Shown here in pieces: positions 44,936-53,216 of a stretch of 64,000 bases of DNA. The stretch is taken from positions 1,054,001-1,118,000 of the forward strand of contig NZ_JANHAU010000001.1 in NCBI RefSeq assembly GCF_024464185.1. Reading direction: 5' to 3'. Source of the stretch: Haloarchaeobius salinus (lineage in GTDB: Archaea; Halobacteriota; Halobacteria; Halobacteriales; Natrialbaceae). The stretch's first letter is position 1. Every line of letters begins with the position of its first letter. Both the position numbers and the translations under genes were made by a program. The notes beneath the pieces are model-generated. The model ran no database searches and was not told where the DNA came from. It saw nothing but the letters and a program-made list of their open reading frames with translations.

Positions 44936-45376
44936 GGTCGTGTTCTACCTCGTTCGAGCGACCACCCACGAGCGCACGTCCCCCAGTTCCCCCCGGGTGA
45001 CGCCGGCCCGTACCGGGTCGCTTCACTCCAACCCCACGGGACATACCCCTACTGTATTGAGTGACCTGAGAGAGGGTGCCACAGTCGTTAAATTCGACAG
45101 GTCTCGTTCAGACCCGGTCCGAAGCACCCTCTGACCCTGTCTGAAGCGCGGCGATTTGGTATCGACCACGCACAACCGTCGGTTAGCCGACTGAACCGCC
45201 ACCGAAATCAGAGGATGCCTATCAAACGCCGATAGAGCCGTTAAAACCGTCGATATCTCCCGATTAAACGTCCCCGTAAGCCGCTAATAATGGGCTAAAC
45301 CCACCCCGCGAACTGATAGTTTCGCTGAAGAGTCGGCCACCTTTTTGTGCTAGCGAGTTAACAGGACACCTGTCGT
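44936..45376. promoter_or_regulatory. Divergent control region of the fibre cluster
   Basis: 441 bp without an ORF, rich in symmetric elements. GAGGGTGC (near 45072) and GCACCCTC (near 45123) are an inverted pair; TTCAGAC and GTCTGAA lie within and just beyond it. Several GTTAAA/ATTAAA elements are repeated between 45086 and 45300 (CGTTAAATTCG, CCGTTAAAACC, CCGATTAAACG). ACAGGACACCTGT at 45361-45373 is an inverted repeat ending 3 bp before the ATG of the DUF7344 gene. Such a region suggests complex regulation. Confidence 0.45.
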
Positions 45377-45961
45377 ATGGGGGTTGCAAAAGCGAAGGGG
45401 GACGAGGAGGCACAGCCTTCCACACGTGTCTCCGAGGACGAGCTGTTCGACGTGCTCTCGAACCACCGCCGACGGTACGCGGTGCACGTCATGAAACGAG
45501 AGGACGCGGAGCGACTGGAGCTCGGCCCGATGGCCGAGCAGATCGCGGCCTGGGAAAACGAGGTCGAACTGGCGGAGGTGGGCTACGAGGAGCGCAAGCG
45601 GGTCTACACCGCGCTCCAGCAGCAGCACCTGCCGATGATGGACGACGCGGGCGTCGTCGAGTTCGACAAGGACCGGGGGGTCGTCGAGCCGACGCCCGCG
45701 CTCGCGGACGTGGACCTCTACCTGGACGTCGTCCGGGGGAAGGAGATCCCCTGGAACGAGTACTACCTCGGGCTCTCGGCGGTCTCGGTGGCGCTCGTGG
45801 CCGGCGTGGGGCTGGACGTGACGCCCTTCACCGTCCTTCCGGAGTTCGCCTGGATGGTGTTCATCGTGGTCTCGTTCGCCTGCTCGGCGCTGGCCCACCG
45901 CTACTACGTCGCCGAGCTCGAACTCGGCGGGGACGGGGAACCACCGGAACTGGAGGGATGA
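45377..45961 (+). CDS. DUF7344-type winged-helix regulator with two membrane helices
   Basis: 194 residues. The winged helix covers about 20-115: SEDELFDVLSNHRRRYAVHV, then ERKRVYTALQQQHLPMMDDA and GVVEFDKDRGVVEPTPALAD. Two hydrophobic helices follow (YLGLSAVSVALVAGVGLDV and FAWMVFIVVSFACSALAHRY), so the DNA-binding part would face the cytoplasm from the membrane. It is divergent from the fibre operon and overlaps the exported-protein gene after it by 4 bp. By position it is the likely regulator of the cluster. Confidence 0.8.
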   Translation: MGVAKAKGDEEAQPSTRVSEDELFDVLSNHRRRYAVHVMKREDAERLELGPMAEQIAAWENEVELAEVGYEERKRVYTALQQQHLPMMDDAGVVEFDKDRGVVEPTPALADVDLYLDVVRGKEIPWNEYYLGLSAVSVALVAGVGLDVTPFTVLPEFAWMVFIVVSFACSALAHRYYVAELELGGDGEPPELEG

Positions 45962-46485
45962 CACGCCTCAAGCTGCTGAGCGCCGTGCTCGCCGTGGCGG
46001 CAGCAGCCGCGCTCGTCACCGGAAGTGCGGGCTTCTCGTCGGTGACTGCCGAGCGAGGCGTCTCGGTCAGCGTCGTCGAGGACGACCAGGCGCTCGTGAA
46101 CGTCGAGGCCTGCTACACGTCGGCGAACCCGAACCAGGGGACCCAGACGCCGGTAACGGTCAGGGTGACGAACCAGCTCCCGAGCGCCCTGACCGTCGAG
46201 CACGTGAACGACGTGGACGTCACGGATGGCCAGGAGACCGTCGCCCCCGGCGGGCAGGTGATGTTCAACCAGCCCTACGACTCGCCGGTGTCCGCGGTCA
46301 CCGTCGAACTCGAGAGCGAGGGTGGGACGGGCGTCACGCTGACCCGGACGGTCGTCGAGAAGTCGAACTGTCCGTTCCAGGCCGGGAACGGGGAGAATGG
46401 TGGCAACGGAGCCGGCGGCCCCAGCGATGGTGACGACAACGAGGACGACGACGGCGATGATACCGACGAGAGCGACGACGACTGA
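45958..46485 (+). CDS. SipW-type exported protein with acidic tail
   Basis: 175 residues. Residues 1-31 are a signal peptide (LKLLSAVLAVAAAAALVTGS, then GFSSVTAERGV) with the same cleavage context as the two fibre proteins. The beta-rich middle contains TPVTVRVTNQLPSALTVEHV and VAPGGQVMFNQPYDSPVSAV, and two cysteines. The last ~45 residues are Gly, Asn and Asp (EDDDGDDTDESDDD). It is co-transcribed with the DUF7344 regulator. It may be an accessory or anchoring subunit. Confidence 0.75.
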   Translation: MTRLKLLSAVLAVAAAAALVTGSAGFSSVTAERGVSVSVVEDDQALVNVEACYTSANPNQGTQTPVTVRVTNQLPSALTVEHVNDVDVTDGQETVAPGGQVMFNQPYDSPVSAVTVELESEGGTGVTLTRTVVEKSNCPFQAGNGENGGNGAGGPSDGDDNEDDDGDDTDESDDD

Positions 46486-46503
46486 GCAGTCGGTTCTTCC
46501 AGC

Positions 46504-47454
46504 TCAGGCACGCTCGTAGACGATCATCCCACCACGCTCGGTGCGCTCGACGACGCCACGTTCTTCGAGGACGTCGAGGTGCCCGATAGCCTCGCTCATC
46601 CCCGAGAACTGCTCGGTCACGGGGAGGTCCTCGAACAGGCCCGCCATCACGTCGACCGCGGTCATCGGGCCGTCGAGCAGTTCGCGCACGTCGTCCGTGC
46701 GCTGCTCGTGTGCGTCGAGTATCTCCCGGATGCGGCCCGACGGGTCGGTGATGACGTCACGGTGCCCCGGGAGCAGTCGGTCGTAGCCGGCGTCGTGCTG
46801 GCGCTCCAGGCAGTCGTTGTAACGCGGGAGGACGCGTGGGCGCTCCCCACCGGGCTCCGTGGGCGGCTGGAGGAACGGGTTGGGTGTGATGTCCGGCAGG
46901 ACGTTGTCGCCGACGATACAGACGCTGTCGCCGTCGTCGTCCTCGTAGGTGAACGTCAGCTCGCCGAGGGCGTGCCCGGTGACCTCGTCCACCGCGAGCT
47001 CGGTGCCCGCGACGGTGACGGTGTCCCCCGCCGCGAGGGACACGTCCACGTCCACGTCGGGGGCGTAGTTGAGGAACGCCTCGGGGAGTTCGGTGACGGT
47101 GTCGGCCGTCGCCGCGGACATCCCGTTGCGCTCGAAGAAGTCGGTGAAGAACTCCCGTTCGTACGCCCAGCGGCCCGCGAAGTCCCCGACGATCTCGGCA
47201 CAGGGATCGCTCGCGTACACCGTCGCGCCGCGTTCGGCGAACCGGTGGGCGCTCCCGAAGTGGTCGGGATGGGGGTGGGTCACGAGCACCTGCTCGACGT
47301 CGTCGGGGCTCAGGTCGTTCTCCTCGAGCGCCGTGAGGAGCTCGGTCCACGCCTCCTCGCCGTCCGGGCCGGGGTCGACCAGCGTGCGCCCGGCGAGGTA
47401 GGCGTTGATCGGGCCGACCTGGAAGGGCGTCGGGATCGGATACCGCTCGAACAT
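46504..47454 (-). CDS. MBL-fold metallohydrolase with C-terminal winged helix
   Basis: 316 residues. Metal motif THPHPDHFGSAHRF (H-x-H-x-D-H) at about 70, GHALGELTFTYEDDDG and VCIVGDNVLPDITPNPF (Asp ligand), LPGHRDVITD. The last ~70 residues (PVTEQFSGMSEAIGHLDVLE, then GVVERTERGGMIVYE) form a small winged helix as in the LACTB2-like group. Soluble hydrolase of an ester or thioester; substrate unknown. Start MFERYPIPTP at 47454; the ORF continues upstream but loses family similarity there. Confidence 0.85.
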   Translation of the reverse strand: MFERYPIPTPFQVGPINAYLAGRTLVDPGPDGEEAWTELLTALEENDLSPDDVEQVLVTHPHPDHFGSAHRFAERGATVYASDPCAEIVGDFAGRWAYEREFFTDFFERNGMSAATADTVTELPEAFLNYAPDVDVDVSLAAGDTVTVAGTELAVDEVTGHALGELTFTYEDDDGDSVCIVGDNVLPDITPNPFLQPPTEPGGERPRVLPRYNDCLERQHDAGYDRLLPGHRDVITDPSGRIREILDAHEQRTDDVRELLDGPMTAVDVMAGLFEDLPVTEQFSGMSEAIGHLDVLEERGVVERTERGGMIVYERA

Positions 47455-47766
47455 ACTCGGGAGTGACCCCTCTCGGTGGTAAACCCTTGGGCCACGGCGA
47501 AAACGGTGGGTCGGCGGGACAGGCAGGAGCGGGGTCCGGGTGATGCCCACGGTCCCCTGGCGCGTCTCTGCGCGCCTGTGGCATGACTTTCTATGGCTAT
47601 GGGAGTCCAGACGGCGGCTGTGGCACGGTGTGGATTCCTCGCCGACCGCAGTTTTAGGTCTGCCTAACAATTACAAAAAGCCACCGGTTTTGGCTGGCCT
47701 AAAGACGGCGGGTTTTGACCTTCTACTGGCGACAGTTTTATAGCCCGTTCCGGCGTACTCCCGTCT
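47455..47766. promoter_or_regulatory. Intergenic region with an iron-box-like palindrome and TATA box
   Basis: 312 bp between divergent genes. TTAGGTCTGCCTAA at 47654-47667 is an inverted repeat of 5 bp arms and close to the DtxR/IdeR-type half-sites TTAGG/CCTAA. GGCCTAAAG recurs 30 bp later. AGCCACCGGTTTTGGCT also has inverted arms. TTTTATA at 47736-47742 is a strong TATA box 25-30 bp before the ATG at 47767, pointing to a leaderless transcript. The part nearer 47455 shows nothing notable. Confidence 0.5.
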
Positions 47767-47994
47767 ATGAACCGCCACTTCAGAGACGCACGCTACCACG
47801 CCCGACGTACCGCCGAAGAACTCTATGCTGGCGTCGAGATGGAGCTCGAACCCGTCCGCGAACGCGTCGAAGCCCGCATCGACGAGTACCGCGGCGTCGA
47901 GGAACCAGAGCCCGAACCGACCCGCACCGAGCGCGCACGCCAGGTCGGCGTGAGCGCCCGCGACCGCCTCGGCGGAATGCCCATCAGCCGGTAA
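47767..47994 (+). CDS. Small helical haloarchaeal protein (DUF7553-like)
   Basis: 75 residues: MNRHFRDARYHARRTAEELY, then MELEPVRERVEARIDEYRGV and an Arg-rich end (RARQVGVSARDRLGGMPIS). All helical, charged, no signal or membrane segment. It resembles a small haloarchaeal family; function unknown. The TATA box 25 bp upstream and the palindrome further upstream suggest controlled expression, perhaps by a DtxR-family metal regulator. Confidence 0.65.
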   Translation: MNRHFRDARYHARRTAEELYAGVEMELEPVRERVEARIDEYRGVEEPEPEPTRTERARQVGVSARDRLGGMPISR

Positions 47995-48043
47995 CCCGGA
48001 AGGCAACCCTTAAGTTTCGGAACCGGGTAGCGACAGGTGTCGC

Positions 48044-48118
48044 GGGTTGGTGGTCTAGTCCGGTTATGACACCTCCTTCACACGGAGGAAGTCGGCAGTT
48101 CAAATCTGCCCCAACCCA
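48044..48118 (+). tRNA. tRNA-Val (anticodon CAC)
   Basis: 75 nt cloverleaf: acceptor GGGTTGG pairs with CCAACCC, discriminator A. The anticodon stem CCTCC/GGAGG encloses TTCACAC with anticodon CAC. The T-arm GGCAGTTCAAATCTGCC is canonical. No intron. CTTAAGTTT about 30 bp upstream is the likely TATA box. Confidence 0.97.
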
Positions 48119-48401
48119 CTAAGATTCTCACCGTTTCTGAAGGAAGAGCGGACGCGCCGTAGCGACCGCTCTCGCGGCCGGAATCGGCGGAATCGGGGTT
48201 GGCGATTCTGGCGGTCGAAATCCTATTCCAGTAAGTTCCTTGGCGCGGCCCCTCGCCGTCGTGCGGTTCTCGTATCCGAGAGGTGGTCAGCGTGAGTGCC
48301 GAGAGGCGGTTCGGTATCTCGGCCGAGGAGCTTCGGGTCCGCGAGAAGGCCCGCCCGAAGCCGACCACGCGCATATCGGGGGAAAGACGGCCCGACGGTG
48401 G
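48119..48401. other. Gene-free spacer between tRNA-Val and msrA
   Basis: 283 bp. Short ORFs read through it on both strands but have unbalanced, Arg/Ser-rich composition and no start with promoter. I see no convincing RNA structure or mobile element remnant. Confidence 0.3.
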
Positions 48402-49049
48402 TCAGAGCCGCCGTTCGACCTCGGAGAGCACGGTCGGCGGGAGGTCGAGCCGGGCGAGGAACGCGCGGCGCTGGCGACCGTCGCCGTGGCCCGCGACGAA
48501 ACCGTTCAGTCGCGCCGCGACGGTCGAGTCGACGAGGCCATCGCCGAGGTGGTCGACGACCTCGTCCCCGAGAACAGGCGTCGACCGCAGCTCGTACTTC
48601 TGGTGGTAGTCCTCGGCCAGGGTGAAGGCGTCGAGCGGCTCGATGGCCGTCTCGACCGCGCGGTGGGTCCGTGCGACGACGCGTTCGCGGACCCGCTCTG
48701 CGGCGGCAGCCTGCTCGTCGTCGTCGGTCAGCACGACGCTGCGGTACTGGCGCTTGCCCGTCGCGGCGGGGGTGTGGCAGTCCCAGAACGCCTCCAGCAG
48801 CGCCTCGTAGGACAGCTCCTCGGGGTCGTACTCGACCTGGACGACCTCGGTGTGGTCGCCGAGCGAGTGGTACGTCGGGCTTGCCGTGTCCCCGCCGGCG
48901 TAGCCCACGCGGGTTCGGACGACGCCCGGCAGCGCGCCGAAGCGGGCCTCGGGGCCCCAGAAACAGCCCGCGCCGAACGTCGCGGTCGTGGTTTCGCTCG
49001 ACGGCGGGGCGGCCGCGTCGATGCTCGCCGGGTCGGTCGGCTGATCCAT
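48402..49049 (-). CDS. msrA: Peptide-methionine (S)-S-oxide reductase MsrA
   Basis: 215 residues. The catalytic motif GCFW has Cys29 (TATFGAGCFWGPEARFG). Further family segments are GVVRTRVGYAGGDTASPTYH, HTEVVQVEYDPEELSYEALL and EDYHQKYELR. It reduces methionine sulfoxide in damaged proteins. No resolving Cys is present near the C-terminus; the only other Cys is in AFWDCHTPAATG, so recycling may use an external thiol. Start MDQPTDPASI at 49049. Confidence 0.93.
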   Translation of the reverse strand: MDQPTDPASIDAAAPPSSETTTATFGAGCFWGPEARFGALPGVVRTRVGYAGGDTASPTYHSLGDHTEVVQVEYDPEELSYEALLEAFWDCHTPAATGKRQYRSVVLTDDDEQAAAAERVRERVVARTHRAVETAIEPLDAFTLAEDYHQKYELRSTPVLGDEVVDHLGDGLVDSTVAARLNGFVAGHGDGRQRRAFLARLDLPPTVLSEVERRL

Positions 49050-49393
49050 ACGCAGGTGACGGGCTCGCCGGGGTTGGGTCCGTCGAAACGGGGCCGCACC
49101 GAGTTCCGCATTCGTCTCGCCCGTTCGGGAGCGCTCGTCGAGACCGTACTTCGGGGGGTTATCGCGTCGCGGTCCCTCTTCGAAGGCTGCTCAACGGTCG
49201 CGCGCTGGCCTTCGGCCACGGGTCACCTCGCTTTGCAGTACCGCAGTCACGGGCCTCATCGTCGAACGCCGGTCCGGCTATCGGATTCAGCGAGCCCTGA
49301 GCCCGAGAGGGTAGGCGTACTCGCGTCGCTCCGGGGGACCTCATGGTTGGTGAAACGCCGGTAGAACCTTCCGGCAGCTTTTCACGTCGGTCC
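49050..49393. other. Gene-free spacer, possible interspersed remnant
   Basis: 344 bp divergent spacer between msrA and the lipoprotein gene. Around 49190-49290 it has TGGCC-TTC-GGCCA and a GCAGTACCGCAGT direct-repeat-like stretch. The composition differs a little from the surrounding codon-biased DNA, but no ORF is credible. It may be decayed mobile or repeat DNA; there is no direct proof. Confidence 0.3.
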
Positions 49394-51640
49394 ATGGTAC
49401 CACGTGGCGTGCCCCGTCTCCGAACCATTCTCGTCCTCCTCGGGTGCCTCGTCCTCCTCGCCGGCTGTAGTGGCGAGCCGGAGGCCGACACGACGTCCAC
49501 GCCGATGGACACCGAGCCGCCGAACCGGGCCACCGATCACAGTACCGTCGAACCGACGACTGTCGGCACGCCTGCGACTCGGACGGCGGTGCCGACGGTC
49601 ACAGCGTCGACCGGGGTGACGGATCCGCCCGACCCCCGAGCTGTCGGGACGAACTTCGAGCCCAACCAGTCCCTGGACACGATATACCGGCGTGTCGAGA
49701 CACTCCGCGGTCTGACCGCACGGGAACAGGTGAACGTCTCCGTCCACGGAATCGACATCGTCAACCCCGAGACCAACGAGCGGATGCAGGTCGGTGACCC
49801 CTTCGACTACCCCGACGACGCCGCGGGCATGGGCGAACCCCAGACGAAGGCCCTCCAGCTGTACTCCTCGGAGCCGGTGCCCCTCAGGGGGCTCGCAGCG
49901 GCCGGGATGGCGCGAGCCACCGCGGTCAACGTGGCGAACGAGAGCGCCTACGAGCGCATCGCCGACGACTCCTTCGAGATACTCCTCGTCCACGAGTTCG
50001 CACACACGCTGCAGGAACAACACGGCCTCAACGAACACCTGCGAACGGGAGCCACCGAGACGACCGACGCGGACCTCGCGGGCATGATGCTGAGCGAAGG
50101 CGACGCCACCCTCACCGCGTACCGGTACTGGCAGGAGTACGACGCCGGTGGCGGGGACCCGCTCTCGCTACGGAACAGGACGACCGAACGCGGCGACTGG
50201 ACGCACGGATTCTTCGACAAGACGCGGTACTACGGTGCTCGATACCTGCAGACCGTCCCCGAAGACCACTGGAACGGACACGTCGCCCATCCGCCGGACA
50301 CGACCGCAGAGGTGATGCATCCGAACACGACCTGGGACCTGCCAGGACCGGCAGTCTCCGCGCCCGCTCCGGCCGGCTGGACGGCGAACAGTCGGAACCG
50401 CGTCGGTGAGCTCACCATCCGGTATACGCTCCGGACGAACGGAATCGCGTACGAACGAGCGGCCACCGCGAGCACGGGGTGGTGGAACGATTCGATGCGG
50501 ACGTTCCAGCGCCCAGACGGTATCGCGACGTCCTGGTCGACGCGCTGGGCGAACGAGCGAGACGCAAGGGAGTTCGCGAACGCCTGGCGTGCAGTACTCG
50601 AGAATCGGGACGCGACGCACGACGACGACGTCTACAGGGTTCCCGGAACCGAACACACCCCGGAACTGTCCTACGTGATCGCCCGCGACGGGCCGGTCGT
50701 CCACATCGCAGCCGCGTCCACGACGGCGGACGCACGCGCTATCGCGGCCGCCAGTGGCGCGTCGAACAGCTCGCCGGCGGTCGCGCCAGCGGCGTCCGCG
50801 GATGCGAGCAGCGCGGACCCCATCGACGACTGCACGCCGCGACGCGCCCACTCCGGTTCGACCGGGACCGCCCAACGCCGGACTGGCGACGGAGGGGTCG
50901 CGACCACCTGCGCGCACCACCAGGACACGACCCCCGTGAGCGTCGACACCGACGGGGACGGCATCTCCGACTTCGTCGAGCGGAGCCAGGCCATCGGCCA
51001 TCATCCGCGGGTGATCCTCCCCGAACTCCACCCCACCGAGAAGGACGTCGTCGTCGACGTGGTCTACGCCACTTCCGTCGCAGACGACCAGCGATTGAGC
51101 GAACGACAACTGGCGAACATGCGGTCGACGTGGGCGGGATTCCCCGTTGAGAACCCCGGCAACACGTCGGGCGTTCACCTCCACGTTCGGACCCTCGACA
51201 GCACGGAACTCGACGGCGAGTTCGGCACGGATTTCGACGATGCCGACCTCGACGCGTTCTACGAGCGGCGCTACGGCCAGCCACCGGGAGACGGTGTGGT
51301 CAATCTGGTCGTCGTCTCGGCGTTCGACGTCGGGTCCCCGGCGGTGGTCGCGTTCGGGTCCAGCGGCGGGAACGTCGCCGTGGTCCGAGCGAGCGAGTCC
51401 CGGCCCCTCGTCGTCACGCACGAACTCATGCACCTCGTTCTTGGCTCCATCCACGGCGAGCGCGACTGCGACGTCGCGACCGACAGCAGCCACACGTGCC
51501 GGGGGTACCTCGCACCCGGCGGGCAGGCCGAGCCGTTCCTCACCGAGCTGCTGGCGCAAGCGCTCAATCGCCCCTGGTCGAACCCGAACCCATCAGCCGA
51601 CGACAACCGCACGGTCGTGGGTCACCGACCTGTCGCTTGA
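49394..51640 (+). CDS. Lipoprotein with two separate HExxH metallopeptidase-like sites
   Basis: 748 residues. The signal with lipobox is RTILVLLGCLVLLAGCSGEP, followed by a Thr-rich linker. The first domain (~75-440) has LLVHEFAHTLQEQHGL (His200, Glu201, His204) and, 34 residues later, MMLSEGDATLTAYRYW, which fits a gluzincin third ligand. After a Ser/Ala linker near 450-500, a calcium-loop-like VDTDGDGISDFVERS leads into a second domain with VVTHELMHLVLGSIHGERDC (His676, His680, His687) and nearby Cys residues, resembling metzincins but with one extra residue in the motif. It faces the outside of the membrane. The ATG at 49343 would place residues before the signal and is less likely. Confidence 0.75.
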   Translation: MVPRGVPRLRTILVLLGCLVLLAGCSGEPEADTTSTPMDTEPPNRATDHSTVEPTTVGTPATRTAVPTVTASTGVTDPPDPRAVGTNFEPNQSLDTIYRRVETLRGLTAREQVNVSVHGIDIVNPETNERMQVGDPFDYPDDAAGMGEPQTKALQLYSSEPVPLRGLAAAGMARATAVNVANESAYERIADDSFEILLVHEFAHTLQEQHGLNEHLRTGATETTDADLAGMMLSEGDATLTAYRYWQEYDAGGGDPLSLRNRTTERGDWTHGFFDKTRYYGARYLQTVPEDHWNGHVAHPPDTTAEVMHPNTTWDLPGPAVSAPAPAGWTANSRNRVGELTIRYTLRTNGIAYERAATASTGWWNDSMRTFQRPDGIATSWSTRWANERDAREFANAWRAVLENRDATHDDDVYRVPGTEHTPELSYVIARDGPVVHIAAASTTADARAIAAASGASNSSPAVAPAASADASSADPIDDCTPRRAHSGSTGTAQRRTGDGGVATTCAHHQDTTPVSVDTDGDGISDFVERSQAIGHHPRVILPELHPTEKDVVVDVVYATSVADDQRLSERQLANMRSTWAGFPVENPGNTSGVHLHVRTLDSTELDGEFGTDFDDADLDAFYERRYGQPPGDGVVNLVVVSAFDVGSPAVVAFGSSGGNVAVVRASESRPLVVTHELMHLVLGSIHGERDCDVATDSSHTCRGYLAPGGQAEPFLTELLAQALNRPWSNPNPSADDNRTVVGHRPVA

Positions 51641-51727
51641 GAGTCGGCAGCGTCGAAGGGGACGGAGCGGGTCGTGCCGGGTTCGCAGGTGCGAACGGTC
51701 GTGTCAGTCCAGTCCCTACCGGCGGTG

Positions 51728-52042
51728 ATGTCGAAGACGCCACCCGGGCCCAGCGGGCGACCGGTGTTCGGGAGCAGCAGGCGCTACGCACAGGACCCGT
51801 TCGCGTTCCTGACGGCGCTCGAAGGGTCGTACGGACGCATCGCACAGTTCGACATGGGGCCACTGAACACGTACATGATCGCGGACCCGGCCACCATCGA
51901 GCGGGTGCTCGTTTCCGAGGCGGACACGTTCCGGAAACCGGCGTTCCAGGACGACCCGCTCGGGGCACTGGAGCTGTTGCCGACGCCGACGGCGCATCCC
52001 GCCGTTGGTCTCGAGATGCGGGTCGAGCGTCGCGAGACCTGA
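51728..52042 (+). pseudogene. Cytochrome P450 remnant with internal deletion
   Basis: 104 codons in one frame. The first ~80 match the start of a P450: PPGPSGRPVFGSSRRYAQDP, FAFLTALEGSYGRIAQFDMG, then MIADPATIERVLVSEADTFR. The next ~24 (LELLPTPTAHPAVGLEMRVE, RRET) match the extreme C-terminus of a P450. The I-helix, ExxR and haem-Cys regions, about 330 residues, are absent. An in-frame deletion inside a former P450 gene explains this best. An intact P450 is at 62092. The product could not bind haem. Confidence 0.7.
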
Positions 52043-52084
52043 CCCGAGTGCGCCGGCGACGCCGTCACGCAGCCGTTCCGCCGG

Positions 52085-52672
52085 TCACCGCCGCGTCCGC
52101 CCGGGGCCGCGGTTGATCCGCTGGAACGACTCCAGGAGGGCGTCGAAGTCGTCGAGCGTCCGTCGGAGTTCGCCCTCCAGCTGTTCGAGTTCGTCGCGGA
52201 GCGCCCGCAGGTCGGACGTGTCCTCGAGGACGCCGGGGCCGTGTTCGAGTTCGAGGAGTTGGCGTTTGGTGGCGAGCTGGCGGTAGCGTCGGAGGTCGTC
52301 CCCGTGTTCGCGAGCGGTCAGCTGTTGTTCGATGACGGCGACGAGCTCGTCGGCTTGGACTGGCTTGCAGACGTAGTCGTCGAACGATAGCTCGAGGATG
52401 TCGAAGTCGGGATCGACGGCGGTGACGACCACGACGGCGGGGTCGTCGTCGCGGCGTTCGAGTCGGTCCATGACCTCGTCGCCGGAGCAGCCGGGCATCC
52501 GTCGGTCGAGGAGGACGACGTCGACCCCGTCGAGATTGGAGAGGACCGCCTCGCCGTCGTAGACGGTCCGGACGTCGTACTCGTTCCGGAGCCAGAGTGT
52601 GTACATGTCGGCCAGCTTCTCCTCGTCGTCGACGACGAGGACCGTCGGTTGCTCGGTGTCGTCCCCTGACAT
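52085..52672 (-). CDS. HalX-domain response regulator
   Basis: 195 residues. The receiver domain has VLVVDDEEKLADMY, the phosphoacceptor Asp56 in VDVVLLDRRMPG, a Thr in VVVVTAVDP and Lys in YVCKPVQADE. The C-terminal ~70 residues are the HalX coiled helical domain (YRQLATKRQLLELEHG, LRALRDELEQLEGELR). No DNA-binding domain, so output is probably through protein contacts. No kinase gene is adjacent. The first of two Met codons (52675) is an alternative start. Confidence 0.92.
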   Translation of the reverse strand: MSGDDTEQPTVLVVDDEEKLADMYTLWLRNEYDVRTVYDGEAVLSNLDGVDVVLLDRRMPGCSGDEVMDRLERRDDDPAVVVVTAVDPDFDILELSFDDYVCKPVQADELVAVIEQQLTAREHGDDLRRYRQLATKRQLLELEHGPGVLEDTSDLRALRDELEQLEGELRRTLDDFDALLESFQRINRGPGRTRR

Positions 52673-52798
52673 CACTGGACCGTACGAGGAGTGTCACAGA
52701 GTTATAGTTTGTTGCAAAATCGTGGTGTCGCGGTCGCCGTCTCCCCCCTTCGACGTGGTAGCTGGCGCGGTCGTCGGTCGTCCGTTATCGGCCTGCGT

Positions 52799-53101
52799 TC
52801 ACGCCAGCGAGGCGCTCTTGTCGGTGTCGACGTCGTCGACGGTGTCGGTCGTCGTCTCGATGTCCTCGACGTCGTTCGCGGACACCTCGTCCGCGTCGGA
52901 CTTCGTCGACACTGTGGACTCCTTCGCGGCCTTCAGTTCGCGCTCTACCTCTTCGCGACCCTTCTGGAACTCCCCCATCGCCTCACCGCTGGATCGTGCG
53001 AGCTTCGGCAGTTTGTCCGCGCCGAAGAGCAGGATGACCAGCAGGAAGATAAGGACGATCTCCGGGCCGCCGATTCCCCCAATGAACAGCGGTATCATCA
53101 T
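52799..53101 (-). CDS. tatA: Twin-arginine translocase subunit TatA
   Basis: 100 residues. The membrane helix GPEIVLIFLLVILLFGADK is followed by the amphipathic helix LPKLARSSGEAMGEFQKGRE and an acidic tail, as in TatA/E. FG at the hinge is conserved. It is part of the pore that exports folded Tat substrates, heavily used in haloarchaea. It stands alone; no tatC is in the window. The start is one of two consecutive Met codons. Confidence 0.92.
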   Translation of the reverse strand: MMIPLFIGGIGGPEIVLIFLLVILLFGADKLPKLARSSGEAMGEFQKGREEVERELKAAKESTVSTKSDADEVSANDVEDIETTTDTVDDVDTDKSASLA

Positions 53102-53216
53102 GGCTCTAACCGAACAGTAGTACGTCGTATGAGTAGATAAACATACCGCAGGTGATAGTTGCGTCGCCGGGATGCACAGCTTTACGTCCGGAACGGCGCA
53201 ACCGGGCGACGACGCG

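Noticed and set aside
48119-48401. Short ORFs next to tRNA-Val
   Set aside because: They read through the tRNA on one strand and have atypical composition with no promoter.
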